From Tetraselmis striata (taxonomy: Eukaryota; Chlorophyta; Chlorodendrophyceae; Chlorodendrales; Chlorodendraceae), in the NCBI GenBank assembly GCA_006384855.1, contig VCJN01002591.1, forward strand, positions 186,001 through 250,000: DNA of 64,000 nt. Direction: 5' to 3'. Shown one piece after another: positions 24,177-36,100 of the stretch. The position numbers were made by a program, and so were the translations under genes. A model generated the notes under the pieces. The model was not told where the DNA came from. It was given only the letters and a program-made list of their open reading frames with translations, and searched no databases. Position 1 is the first letter of the stretch, and the number at the start of each line of letters is the position of its first letter.

Positions 24177-26715
24177 CTACTCGTCCGAGTCCGACTCGGG
24201 CGGCGCGGCCGTCTTTGCCTGCTTGCCCGCCTTGGCCGTCTCCGCCTGCTGGCGCCGCTCGCGCTTGACGCCCTGCACCGCAGTGCGGCCAGAAGGGGGG
24301 GAGGGGGGGGGGGGGGGGGGGGGGAGGGGCTGGGCTCAGTCGCCGGCGGGCAGGCCCAGGGGCGCGTAAACAGCCAACCAACGGAGCAGCAGCATACACG
24401 GAGAGGTACCAAACGACGTGGAGCCCTCCCTCCCCCCCCGCCCCCCCCCCCCCCCCCCCCCCCGGGCCTTTACATCGCCACCGCCACAACTTCATGTAGA
24501 TGCTCCGCCATTGCCAAACATCGCCGCAAACGGCCAGTCTCATCATCGGTGTTGTTGCGAGTTTAAGGTCTAAACGCACCGACAAGACCCTGTGCCAAAA
24601 GCCCCTCAAACGGGGGCTGCCTCTGCGCTCTACCTACAGGAACATCCGCTGTTGTTCCGGCATCATTTTCTCTGTATTTGACCCCCGGCAGGCTGGGCAG
24701 GCTCCGGTGCCCCGTGCACTTATCACCGCGCCGGCAGCCGTCTTGCCATTGCCAACGTGACTGCCGTAGCCCTGGGCTCTTGTCAACAACACACAACAAA
24801 ACATAAACAAGTACGACTCACATACCACATTCCAACCGATACGTAGTATATCCTCATAGCACATTCAAAGAGAAATGTGTTCTGTGTTTTTTGCTCTCCT
24901 TGCAGCGGAGCACGCGCGTGCCCTGTGCTGGGTTTGGGAAGGGGGGGGGGGGGGGGGGGGGGGGGGGGCGGGCGGCGCACCTTCATCTTGGACAGCCCCA
25001 CGGTGTCCACGTCCTGCTTGGGCATGTAGATGCGGCCCACCTTGCCGTCCAGGCTGTCAAACGACATGTTCTTCACCTTCTTCTTCGCCGGCTTGGGCTT
25101 GGTCTTCATCGCCTCGCGCTCCACGTCCGTGGGCGGCACCCGCGTGCGGCGCACGCTGAGGTCCATCGACGGCCCCGCGGGCGTGAGCTCCACGCGCGGC
25201 ACGCGGCTCCCGGACTTCCTCATCCCCACCGCGTAGTTGCGGAACAGCACGCGCCCGCCCGCCACCGTGACAAAGATCACGCTGTCCAGCCCCTTCAGGT
25301 TGATGTTGTCCACCTCGATGCCCCTGCAGGCAGCGGCGACAGCGTCAGCCAACCGCGCCGCGCCCGTGCCAGGTCGCGCAATTAACCGGTACCGGGGTAC
25401 CAGGTCGCCGCCCACGCACCGAAAAGTGTCCAGCAGCAGCGACTTGACCATGCGGTACTGCGGGTCGTTCTCAAACTGCTCGCCCGCAAACACAAACATC
25501 GGCTTGTTGCCCAGCTGGATCTTGGCGTTGGCGCCGCCGAAGGCCGTGATCCCTGTGAAGGCCTCCACCCCAAACTCCACCTGCGCCGCCACGCAGCCGT
25601 CAATGCCCCACCGCCAGCCGCCGCATGCGCCGCCCCAGTCCCCAATGAGCTCCCCCTGCTGCTGCTGCTGCTGAGCGCGCCGCCGGGGCTCGCGCCCAGG
25701 GGGACGACGGGGCCGCGCCCCGGGGGCTCGCTCGCTCACCATGTCGTACAGGTGGCCGTCGAAGATGCGGCCCAGCACCAGGTTGTTCGGCCGCTTCTTC
25801 GTGTGCGAGCCAAACGCAAACAGCGCCGCGTCGGACTTCTGGCAGAAGAACTCCAAGCTGCTCTCGCCGCCCACCTCGAACGGCCTGCGGCAGCACGCCC
25901 CCGTCCTCAGCATGCCGAGCGAGGCGCAGCGCACTGCCGACCGGAAAGCCGCGCGACCCGCCACGCCCAGCCGGCCTGCACCCCCCGGCATCCAGGCGCA
26001 CGATGCTGCTGCCCCGCCCGGCCCACCCCGGTGAGCGGTGCCACAGCCCCCCTGACGCGCGGCTGGCGGTCCCCGGGCGCACCGGATGTTCTCGTGCTTG
26101 CGGGACAGCTTCACGCTGAGGTTGCCGTACTTCTTCATGCGGTGCAGGTCCGTCAGGACATCCTGCGGCGCGCGTGGGAGCGACGGGCGTCAACCGCAGG
26201 GATGAGGGCCGGACGCGGGCACGGAGGGCGAGCAAGGCACTTGAAACAGCGCTGGGCCCAAGCCCCACACTGACCGCAGCCTTTAGCTACTGTTGTCCAG
26301 GTGTCATCTGCAATTGTTTCTGTGCTTATTTAATACCCATTATTTACTTATTACTCTCCAAGCAGTGTTAACCACCCCATTCGTCAGAGATCGCTTCCTT
26401 TGTAGAATGCTGGCCGCTTGTTGTCATGTGAGAGCGACAGGCTACGACGTCGCTGCGGCATGCGGGCGCCGGAAGCCGCCGCACCTTGAGCACCGGGCCG
26501 AGCTTGGTGCTGTGCGCCACGAGCAGGCGCTTCGGGTCTTCCACCTAACGCGGCACGCGCGGGTAAGCGCTCGCCCGGGGACCCGCCCGGGCCGCGGCAG
26601 GGCAGCACTGGGAGGCAGGAGCGCCGTGCCGTACCAGCTTTGGCGCCCGCGCCTCGAGGATGCGCTTCCCTCTGCGCGTCTTGGCCTTAATCAGTGTCGT
26701 CGCCGCCTCCCCCAT
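24177..26715 (-). CDS. RPF2: Ribosome production factor 2 homologue (Brix domain)
   Basis: Seven exons on the minus strand: 26715-26635, 26544-26485, 26162-26083, 25884-25740, 25580-25420, 25323-24981 and 24272-24177 (stop). They join in frame to 321 residues, close to the roughly 306 of human RPF2. The start is MGEAATTLIKAKTRRGKR. The Brix signature follows: SRKHENIRPFE, SLEFFCQKSDAALFAFGSH, KKRPNNLVLGRIFDGHL, GNKPMFVFAGEQFE, KSLLLDTFRGIEVDNINLKG and the C-terminal MPKQDVDTVGLSKMKG. The tail is acidic/basic (ESDSDE). RPF2 works in the nucleolus with RRS1 to recruit 5S RNP into pre-60S particles. The gene is divergent from bL34. Its last intron (24273-24980) carries unusual G and C homopolymers on both sides. 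Confidence 0.93.
24281..24980. repeat. Homopolymer-rich last intron of RPF2
   Basis: Long G runs at about 24297-24324 and 24941-24968 (C on the coding strand) sit close to the acceptor and the donor. An opposite C run lies at about 24431-24464. Poly-proline and poly-glycine ORFs across this interval are translation artefacts. Confidence 0.6.
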
Positions 26716-27400
26716 CGTTCTCAATAATAATACTTCCCGGCCGCGCCGCCTCCTCGCCGCCGCGTGCTGCGCAAAACCTCGATGTCGCCTGCTTGCGGCG
26801 GCAACCGGAGTCTAGAGAGGGGGTGATGTGATGTTGCTGGCAAGAGAAGGACGAACGGAGATGTTCCGGAGCTTGCCAGCGGTGGCGGGGGTCGGCGATA
26901 CTGCACTCGACTAATATCGGCGGCGGCGGCGCGGTCGTTCGTTTGATCCGGCGGCGCCGCTGCCCGCCCGGCCGGAGGTGGCCGACGCGCGGCGACGCGT
27001 CGACCCTCGTCGCCGCCGTCCTGCTCGGTATCACACCCTAATGCCAAGCCCCCACATAAAACCTAGCACTGATCCCGTCTCAAAACCCTACTCAAGTGAT
27101 CTCGAATACCACGTCCTCGTTCGTGTGGACTCGCAATACGAACTCGACACGCAGTTATAAAGGTACTATGACGTGGATACCAGGTTATGCTCTCTGTATC
27201 TCAGCAGTACTCTACTTACGACCTTCATCGCGACGCGCTCCAGCAGCACGCAGCAGCAGTGCACTCAGATGTCGTCCTCACCAGCGCACCCACTCCGTTG
27301 TCTTCGCCAGCCACTCCCAAAGCACCCCGCGTCCCGGATAACCCCTTTCCCCTGCAGCAGATCGCCGCGCGGGCTGGCAACGAACGGCTTGCGTCACGCC
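26716..27400. promoter_or_regulatory. Shared divergent upstream region of RPF2 and bL34
   Basis: 685 bp separate the two start codons. The half next to RPF2 is very GC-rich (CGG/CGCC repeats at 26915-27010), and the middle has CCCTA-type motifs (27030-27090). No TATA box is convincing. Both products serve ribosomes, so a bidirectional promoter is plausible but not shown. Confidence 0.4.
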
Positions 27401-29519
27401 ATGGGGCTCCGCAGCGCGCTGTCTAGGCTGGTCGCGCGCGGAAGCGCGCCCCTCTGCTCCCGGTTGCGGCCCGCCGTGCGGCTGCCGGGACTCGAGCTGG
27501 CCTCCACGGGTGTGGCGCACGCGGGGGTGGCCCGGGGTTTCGGGACCGGCGAGTCGCCGGGCTCCCGCTCTGGCGCGCCTCTGCTACCGGGCGGGCTGCA
27601 CGGCTGGGCGGCGGAAGCCTGGGCGCGGCAGGAGGCTCCCACCTTCGAGGAGGGCGCGACACACATCGTGGCTGGTGCGTACCCTAGGATACCCTAGAAT
27701 ACTCGATCGCCTCGCGAAATCCTCGTCACACACCTCCCCCATCGCCGCTTTCCACTCCCCCTCCGTCGGGGCAGCAGCTTTAAACGGGCCATCTCAAACC
27801 TTCAAGCTTGACGGTGCAGCCTAGGGGGTTGGTGCCCAGGCGGAAAACGATGTCCTGGGGCCTAGGGGAAAGCAGGGGGGGGGGGGGGTAGGGCGTTAGG
27901 GTTTTCTGTCCAGCGCTGGCTTGGCCGCTGGCGCTATAGCTCTCCTGCCATCGCCGCTGGCCGAAGGTGGGGGCGTCTTCGTGCATCTCCGGTTGACTGG
28001 GAAGCTGACACATTCTTCACACATTGTGCGGGGGGCCTTCCCAGTGGCGCTGCACCCAGCGGTCTGAGGCATCTGCCGCTGCAGCCGGCAGTGTGCCGAT
28101 GGGGTTTGCTTGACGCAGGAAATGGGCAGAGGGGAATGCACGTACTCAGGGCCCAGGCTGCTGCCGGGGCAGGCTAGCTCGCGCCCTCCTCTCAGCTGGA
28201 CATACGGCACCCCTGTCCCTGCCTCCTGCCATCACGCCCAGTCATCCCACTCAACCCCCACACGCTCGCCTACATGCGGTTTACCAGTAGGGCATGCATG
28301 CCCTAGCCACCCTGCGGACCTCCGCCTTCAGCTGACATCCATCCGCCTCATCTGCATATTGCACGGCAGGCCCCACTGGCACAATGCCTGTCTTCATGCC
28401 CAGCCTGTGGGAGGTGGACAGCTCCGCGTATGAGCGCCTGAAGCAGCCGCTGGACCTGGACAGCATCCTGCCGCAGAGCGTGGAGGAGCTGGATGTCCCG
28501 GGTGCGGCCCAAACCCTAGTCTCACGACCTTGCCCCTGTCCCCAACCCACCTGCCACACTAGACGTGGGCACTGGAGCAGGTCCTTGCGCCAGGCCCCGG
28601 ATCATACCCTACCTTCTGTCCCATAGGCCCTGAACCTTGCATCATGCCCTAGATCATGGCCTCGTGCCGGAGTTAGTGAACCCTAAACCCCGTAAAAGTC
28701 TCCCATTTCCCGAGCCTGACTACCTCGCTAGCCCTAACCTAGATTCATGGTGTCAGACCCTATTTCAGTGTGTTATGCCCTTGATCACTTGCCTCAGACC
28801 CTAACACCAGGTTCTCTTTGCCCTAAGCCCTGGTGCCTCCGTCATATACCCTAGATATCTTGCCTCATACGCTACGTCCTTACACCGGCACATGCGGTGA
28901 GCTGCTGATGGAGAATGGCGCGGGTGGCAGTCCATGTACACTGTGCCACAAAGCCGCGGCCCATCCCTGCAGGCCTCGCGGCATCACGAGCCGAATGTGT
29001 GACTGACGAGAAGCAAAAGTGTTTGTGTCTAGAGAGACCTCGCCCGTGACCTACCAGCCCCCCAACACCCAGACTGGTGCACCAGGCCAATTACTTGCCT
29101 TGACCGGCGCTTATTATTGCGGGCGGGCGGGAAAGACGGGGCAACCAGAACATTGCCAGGCCACATTATCACGCAACACGGCACGCAAAGTAACACGGAA
29201 CCTTTTGCCGCAGTATTGTGCGAACCAATGACCTTTGGGGGCGGAAGGGGGGTGGAAGGGGGCGGGGGTCCTCCTCCGCAACAGCCGGCTGACATTGCCC
29301 CCCCCCCACACACACACCCCGCGCCCCCTCCCCATCATGTTGTGATGCGGTGCAGGCGCGGAGGGGCCGGAGGGGCTGCAGTGCTTCCACCAGACGTACA
29401 ACCCCGGCAACGTGAAGCGCAAGCGTCGCCACGGCTTCCTGTCGCGCATGACCTCCAAGGGCGGCCGCCGCGTGGTCAAGCGGCGCAAGGCCCGCGGGCG
29501 CCGGAAGGTGACGGCGTGA
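27401..29519 (+). CDS. Organellar (probably mitochondrial) ribosomal protein bL34
   Basis: Three exons: 27401-27674, 28370-28501 and 29356-29519, all joining in phase 1, give 189 residues. The last 45 residues are a bL34 domain: QTYNPGNVKRKRRHGF, then LSRMTSKGGRRVVKRRKARG and a short basic end. The signature HGF-x-x-RM-x-(T/S)-x2-GR is intact. The N-terminal 130 residues are an extension; its first part (MGLRSALSRLVARGS...) is Arg/Ser/Leu-rich without acids, as in mitochondrial presequences. A plastid destination cannot be excluded. bL34 lies in the large subunit near the peptide tunnel. Intron 1 is 695 bp and intron 2 is 854 bp; intron 2 is a degenerate telomere-like satellite, with a C run just before the acceptor. 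Confidence 0.88.
28615..28885. repeat. Degenerate CCCTA-rich minisatellite in bL34 intron 2
   Basis: Loosely spaced units with CCCTAGA/CCCTAAA/CCCTAAC, each followed by a cTTGCCTCA-like stretch, recur about every 25-40 bp. This looks like eroded telomere-type repeats. Confidence 0.5.
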
Positions 29520-30995
29520 GCGGTGCCGCGATCGAATGCCCGTACCAAGAGGGGGGGGGGAGGGGGGCAAAGGGATACACAGGGATCAGTATGTCGGTGC
29601 CGTAGTGAGGCCACAGAGCTGCCAGCGGGACCCTGCCCAAGCTGGGACAGGCGGGCGCCATCCAAGTCACACTAGCAATGGGCGTGTAAGCGAGGGGTGC
29701 GCCTTTCGGGGAGTAGATCCAGTAATGGCAAAGCGGCCAGGTAAGAGCGGCTCGTCCGGCTGGCTGCCTACGCATGGACACCCTACCCACGGGGGCTGGC
29801 CGGGATGTAACCGCATCGTACCGACCCGGTGCACGGGGCCGCAAGCCCCTGTACGGCCCTAGTCCGGCGCCGGCCTCTCCCGTGATCTACCGGCAGAGCG
29901 GTAGGGGGTCGTACGGCTCGGACTTGCGGGGCCAAAGAGCTCGATTCACTGGTAAGAAAATTCGAGTTTGAAATTCTGTCAAATCTAGATCCGGTGAGAG
30001 GGCAAAGCTTCCATCGTGGCACCGGGGGCTGTCCCATGCTGCTTCAGCTGCCTGGCGGATGGTGGGTTCATCCCCACGGCAGCAGGGGGACGCTCGATCA
30101 GCGCACGTTTCGCGCGTTGATCACTCGTTTTCGCGGCCCAAATGACACCGCCAAGCCACGACTTTCGCGGTGGTGACAGCCCCCAACCCGTGCTGTATAC
30201 ACATCCACACAAAAACCACGGTCATTGTTCAGAGGGCTCTCAAGATGTTTGGGCATGAGTGACCGAACCGCATAGCCCGGCACCAAGCCGGACGAGCACG
30301 GCAACTTCAAAGGCAGGCCGAACAAGAGCAGACGCGAACACCCTGAAACCCCCGTGATTCCTAAGCCGTGATGTATTTCCATCACACTGTACCGGAATGC
30401 CACCCCATTTCCCATCGAATCCGCGTTGATTTACATGCCCCCCGTCGTCCGTGAATATGCGTGCGTCATGGCGTGTGGAGCCTGAGGCTGCAGGACGAGT
30501 ACCTGGGGCGGCAAGTCCTGTGTGTGTGTGTGTTGGGGGGGGGGGGGGGGGGCACAACAGCGGCATGCACCACAAAACCTTATTTCACCACCTGACATTC
30601 TTTTGTGGTTTGGTATACACAGCATGCACTTGATCAGTTAACGTGGTGACATATCACGACCAACGTTTTGTGGTTGGGTATATTATGATGGCACCGACGG
30701 ATCAAGCGCGCAGTATATGTATGTATACCTATATGTACCTAAAGATATATATATATATATAGTATATATATCGCATCTGTCTATAGGTATGTATGTAAAG
30801 CAGCTGTCCATATGCTATATGATATATGCAGCCAACGTGATTTGCAGCCAGCACGGCGAATCAACTACTTATATTGGCTTATTGCTGCTTACCGGTGGAT
30901 GATTCCGTGATATGATGCATCCGCCCCCTGTGTGTTTCCTGTTGAGTGTGCGATGCCTGGAATGGCCTCGTCTCTATTGGCCAGGCAGAGTGCCC
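29520..30995. other. Spacer downstream of bL34
   Basis: It is mixed GC-rich DNA without a recognisable gene. A (GT)n plus G-run microsatellite lies at 30520-30552, and AT-rich (TATATG) tracts at 30716-30790. Short ORFs have no domain signal. Confidence 0.4.
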
Positions 30996-31064
30996 TGACT
31001 TCTGCGGTCATGTTGGTGGAATGCCCAACTGGCAGCCACAAATATCAATAAACATATTTACTAT

Positions 31065-31395
31065 CAGAGGTATGCAACACGATTTGCAGAAGCAGCCATT
31101 ACTGACATGCTGCAGCAGCAATGACTCAGAGTCATAATGTCGGCAAACGCAGGCACTGCCAACCAGCGCGCGCATCTATATTTGGGCCCTTTTCCCAAGC
31201 TGCCGTCCTTCTCCTGCTGACGCAGCTTTGCTTGGGTGACACCTCCGGCAGCCATCACGGCATCAATTGATGTATATGCAGCAGCCGAGCCGCGCATTGT
31301 CAGCTCTTCAGCCTTTTCGAGCATGGACATCACCAGAGTCAGATTCTTGGTGTTGACCCTGTTGTACACCCGTGTCCTGCTGGGTGCCTGTAATA
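31065..31395 (-). CDS. Hypothetical exon, unknown function
   Basis: On the minus strand a convincing acceptor (TAATATTACAG|GCACCC, near 31388) opens a frame running to a stop near 31066. It reads APSRTRVYNRVNTKNLTLVM, then MLEKAEELTMRGSAAAYTSI, DAVMAAGGVTQAKLRQQEKD and GSLGKGPKYRC. The composition is even and protein-like, unlike neighbouring ORFs, and the base composition is less GC-rich than the known genes. I do not recognise the family. A preceding exon lies upstream but I could not place it. It could be host coding or part of an unrecognised element. Confidence 0.35.
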
Positions 31396-32079
31396 TTACC
31401 AAAGATTCATGATTCAATACATATATATTCATCGTCGGTGTGATGCAGCAAGTACATACATAAGTAACGATTGCTGTAGCACTACCACACGCACCGTCCA
31501 GCTGCCAAGCATACATATGCATATATTACATCATATGAACTGTCACAAGCACACCTAGTTGTGTCACTCCCAAGTTCATTGGGCCATGTATGCAGTGACA
31601 ATCATATATACATATACATACATATATACCATGTTCTGCGACATATGTTAGCGGCTTAGCACTTCCTGTATGTAGTATTATGGTGCTGTATTTCCTGTAT
31701 TTTCTATGTTATTGCCATCTATGTTAGCAGGGACGCAGACAGGCGACGTAAATGGAACAAACGCGAGCTAGCTGAGCTAGAAGTAGGCAGAACTGCGACG
31801 CGGTTGCAGTGTGCCGAGCCGGACGTCAATCAAGCAGGACAGATAAACATCACAGCGCGGTCCGAACGGTCACCCCACCTGCTTCTGCTGCTTCGTCTTC
31901 TTCTTCCGCACGCCACCGAACTGACCGTCACGAGCTCCGGCCGTGCCGCCCGTCGTCAACCTACTGCTTCCACTGCCCCTCGCCATCACGACTGGCTACA
32001 TACCTGGGCTCGCACACCACGGCGGGGACGATTATATTAGAACGTGGCAGTATGACAGACGATGAGCCGACCATATATG

Positions 32080-32117
32080 GCACTATTATCATCGAGCAAC
32101 GCTGATGATAATAGTGC
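32080..32117. repeat. Perfect 14-bp inverted repeat (hairpin)
   Basis: GCACTATTATCATC (32080-32093) pairs exactly with GATGATAATAGTGC (32104-32117) across a 10-base loop. There is no U-run after it and no linked gene end, so its role is unknown. Confidence 0.75.
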
Positions 32118-32258
32118 GACGCGATCGGCATGCGCCTACCCCGCGAGCCAGGCCGCGTAGAGAGCTTCACAGCGCAGCAAGCTGGTCCTGGCCGCAAAGC
32201 TCGGCTATATGTGGGGGCGGAGGGGAGCTCACGCGGCGACCTGTGTGACTTTCTGTGA

Positions 32259-32362
32259 GCGCGGTAATGTATGGGCGGGTCGCGGTAATGTTTGGGCGGG
32301 TCGCGGGAAAGTATGGACGGGTCGCGGGAAAGTATGGACGGGTCGCGGGAAAGTTTGGTCGA
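32259..32362. repeat. 20-21-bp tandem repeat, five units
   Basis: Units of GTCGCGGGAAAGTATGGACG and variants (GGTAATGTTTGGGCG) repeat five times head to tail. A diverged unit reappears near 32395. Confidence 0.8.
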
Positions 32363-32847
32363 TCCGAGGTGTCGGTTTTACGGTGTTAAGGGCCCGCGGG
32401 AAAGTATGATGACCCCCGGGGATACCGCCAGTGAATATGAGATAGCTGTTAGATGGCAGCACATTATTATTCAAATATTCAGGGCACGTGACGATGTCAC
32501 GGCCCATTCACGACGACATCAGAAATGGGAAAATAGTCGCTACAGCCCTGTAGTTAAATCGGTAAGGATTACCTATTTTCCTAATTTTCCTATTTTCCTA
32601 TTTTCCTAAGCGGCGCGGAGCTTAACAGCGGGAAGGGCTATGGGCAGCATGACGATGACGATGACGATGTAATAAATACACTACGGAGCTCAGACACCGC
32701 CGGACCGCATGCCGTGTTCAGAACTGAAAATAATATATTACTGTCAGTGCTTTGACTACCGTGTAAGGATTATCCTTACATACTAATAAATACGGATTAC
32801 CAGGGTACGAGTACGCGTACCTATAGTTTTGGTTTTTCGCCCCCGGG

Positions 32848-32895
32848 ACAGGACTGGCACCAGTGAAACCCTTGCAGCGTCTCTACGACGGCCGT
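32848..32895. repeat. 48-bp dispersed repeat, copy 2
   Basis: Identical to 17174-17221, and again preceded by a poly-T plus CGCCCCCGGG segment. It lies 233 bp upstream of the start codon of the TIR-like/TPR gene A. Confidence 0.8.
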
Positions 32896-33128
32896 ACCTA
32901 TAGTATCAACCCGAGATGTCGATACCTGTAGGCCCACGTTCACCCCGCGCATGCGTTGCCAATCCGTCGTCCATCGCCGGAAAGCTGCTGCCAGGTTTTC
33001 TGACGAACAAAAGTTTATCTTGTCCGTCCCCAGAGGCTGCGCGAGGGCGCGCATACTCGTCGTCGCACCAAGCAGGCACAGCGGTACTGAGGGTTTCAGG
33101 GTGCGTTATACCTCCTTAGCGGCGGAGG

Positions 33129-36100
33129 ATGGGCTGCTCCGCCTCCAAAGGCCTGCAGGTGAGACTGCCGAGGCTGTGGCTTTGTTCCTAGCCAAGCAGT
33201 CATCTGAACATGCTGCTCAGTATGCATGTGGCTGAATCTGCGGCCTCTGGTCGCTATTCTGCCCGCGCATAGCAAGATGCCGCAGAGGCGGTCGTACTGA
33301 CACATACACTGTAGGTGGTGCGTCTGTCTGCAGACGTGCTGTCAGGTGCCGGTATAAGTTATCAGGGCGGCATCGGCAGTTGTGACAGCGACTCTGGGAC
33401 GGGTTTCAGCGGCGGTGTCGCTGGCTTGCTGCTGAGTGTAGAGGCCATGGCTCGCGATGCGCTCTCCGTTCTTTGGGGGTTGGGGGGGGAGAGGGGCGCC
33501 ATAATGCAGTCTGGTCGACGCAGCCAGCGGCCGGCCACAGTCTTTACGAAAGCTGTGTGCTCCTATGTTGATGGGTTTTAAGTGATGTCTTGTCTCTTTT
33601 GTGCGCTATTTTTGGACTTTGCGAATGCTGATGACTGCGGCATATCTTGAGACTGTTGACTGTTCAATACTCTGCACGAGTGGCCTGTCAGGCCACTGGA
33701 GCATCAGTGACCGCCGCAGTGATCCCTTTGGCTGAACCTCATCAAGCAGTGAGCGGCCCTCCCACAGAGGTGCGAAGCTCTATGATGAGGATGATCCCAA
33801 GCCCGCCACTGTCGCATTCGCTCCGGGTAACATACGGTTTGCCCCTATGCTAAGACCCACCGATGTTGCAATGCAATGGTAGTCGTGATGCAGAAGCTGC
33901 GCAGAGTTTTCTCTACAGACCGAGATGCCGCATAGAATGTGGGCAGGCGGGTGTACACACCCGTCTGATGTAGGTCAAACGATACTACAGGTCCAATCTG
34001 ATGCTCAACCAACACAGGACAGGAACAGTCTGGGACTCAGCAAGTTGTTGCTCCGAAAGAGTGTAATCTGCCCAGAGGGCTGGGCAGGCGTTAATTTGTG
34101 TGTCCCGTTATGCCCATTCGCGGCATGCCATACTGCCCGTATTTGATGTGCCACCGGAATTGGGTCTCTGTCTCTGTCTCTCTCTGTCTCTGTCTCTCTC
34201 TGTCTCTGTCTCTCTCTCTCTATACCTGAACCGGATGTCTTTTAGTGTTTGTTTCACTGCTCTTGTGATGACAAATTGACAACTCCGACAGGCTCCAAGT
34301 TCAGCGCATGAGACCGCAAGGAGGCATGCCCCAGACACTGTATCTGGACAGCATGTTCAGAGCTGCATTGCTCACGTTCAGGTATGGCTTTTGCGTGAAC
34401 CGAGCTGATAGGTCATTTTTGGTCATGTGGGCGGGCGCCCAGAGATATCCCCAGTAGGCATGCATGATTACACTCAGACCCAGGCGCCACATGTCACAGC
34501 CAGGAACTGTGCATAACAATGCTGTTGGCAACACCGCAGGGAAGCGAGATGCTGTCAGTGGACAGTGCTGTGTCTGCAGTGGCTACGGAGACACTGGGCA
34601 ATGTTCCTGGAGGGCAGGTGCGGAGTGATACACCCTTGCATCCTGGCAAACGATCTCAACTATAATCAATTGTTGTTTGCGCTGTATAGAGTGAAAATTG
34701 TTGGAGGCCAGCCAGCGTCATATGAGCACTTCTCTTGGTACGACTGTTTCTGAAGCTCACTTAAATTGGTGATGGCGGTTTACCTCTGTATGTTTGACAG
34801 GGAGCTGTTGAGTGCAGTGGGAAGTCAGATAGTACGGAACATCGCTTAGTGCAAGCTCCTGCATGCGTGTCATCAGCAGGCAAGGATATCACCACTTCTG
34901 ACCAGGTACGTTGGTGGACATAACACGGCGGTTGTTCCACGCTGCGCATTGCTCTTGAGAAGGACATGCTGGAACCGAATGTGCTCATTTAATGTTCTGC
35001 AGACAGATCCGGCTGAGAGAGGGGCTGTGAAAAGCAAAGGAAGTAATGAAGACATCATTGGAACCAACAATGGAGAAGGAACAGAGGTGCGCGCGGTCCA
35101 GATGAGTGCAGGGCCTCTGCCCCCCCCCCCCCCCCCCCCCGAACTAAACAAAAACATTGTACTCTGCCTTGGTCTCTGTATATTTATCTAAACACACGTC
35201 CATCGGCTATTGATCGATCCATGTGCCTTGGGTGAGCCACCTGACCTGCATCCCCGCCCGCCCCGTGCTTGCCCTCGCAGTGTACGCTGACCTGCATGCC
35301 CCATTCTTCCCCCAATTCACAGGTCGCCGGGCCTGCGCCAGAGCAGCTTCAGGCGCGGTACCCCCTGCCACCGCACCCCTCCGACCGCGGCGTCCCTGTG
35401 CGCTGGCTGCTGGGGTTCTTCGTGACGCTTCTGCAGAGGCGCATGGGCGGCACGTTGGACGGCGAGCTGCGTCACACGACAACCAAGGAGGTGGTGGAGG
35501 GCGTGGTGAAGCCGCTGACGGCCGCTTGCAAGAGCGCCTTTGTGGAGGTGATGGACTGCTGCCGCCCGCCGGAGTTCTTCATGTCGCACACCTGGCACCG
35601 GCCGTTCCGCGAGCTGGTGCACTGCCTGACGGAGCGCTTTCGAGAGGCGCCGGACACCATTGTGTGGGTGGACATCTTTGCGTTCAACCAGCACCTGACC
35701 TTTGAGCAGATGAAGGCGGACCTGGACACGCTGGCGGAGACGGTGGCGCGCACGCAGCGCACGCTGGTGGTGATGGACCCGGAGGGCGTCTGCTTCACGC
35801 GGGCCTGGTGTCTGAAGGAGCACCACGAGGCGGTCAAGGCGGGCGGCGGCGGGCGGGATGACCCCGGCAAGCTGGAGGTCCTGCCGTACTGTGTGGAGAC
35901 CCGCGAGGTGGACAAGCTGGCGGGGATGATGTACAACCTGCAGGTGGAGAAGGCGACGGCATTCAAGCCAGAGGACAAGGACATGATACTGGCGGAGATC
36001 CAGAGCCACGAGGGCGGCGCGGCGCGCTTCAACACCGTGCTCAAGGGCGCGCTGCGCAGCGCGGTGGCGGCGATGGTGGGGCTGCTGCCTGCGGGCACAG

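Larger units (their letters stand above)
31396..33128. other. Spacer upstream of the TIR-like/TPR gene A
   Basis: No complete gene. It contains a perfect 14-bp hairpin (32080-32117), a 20-21-bp tandem repeat (32259-32362), a CCTATTTT repeat (32570-32605) and the second copy of the 48-bp dispersed repeat (32848-32895). The last 230 bp should hold the promoter of the gene starting at 33129. Confidence 0.4.

Noticed and set aside
24783-24980. Poly-proline tail on the RPF2 ORF, and the similar tail near 7768-7842 in the VWA gene
   Set aside because: They are read-through past clear donors (AAG|GTGCGC, CGG|GTGTGT) into C-rich introns.
28384-28626. A separate small gene starting at the ATG at 28384
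   Set aside because: The stretch is exon 2 of bL34; both junction phases fit the flanking exons and the C-terminal bL34 domain.
32080-32117. Rho-independent-type terminator
   Set aside because: The hairpin has no U-run, no adjacent gene end, and the DNA is eukaryotic.
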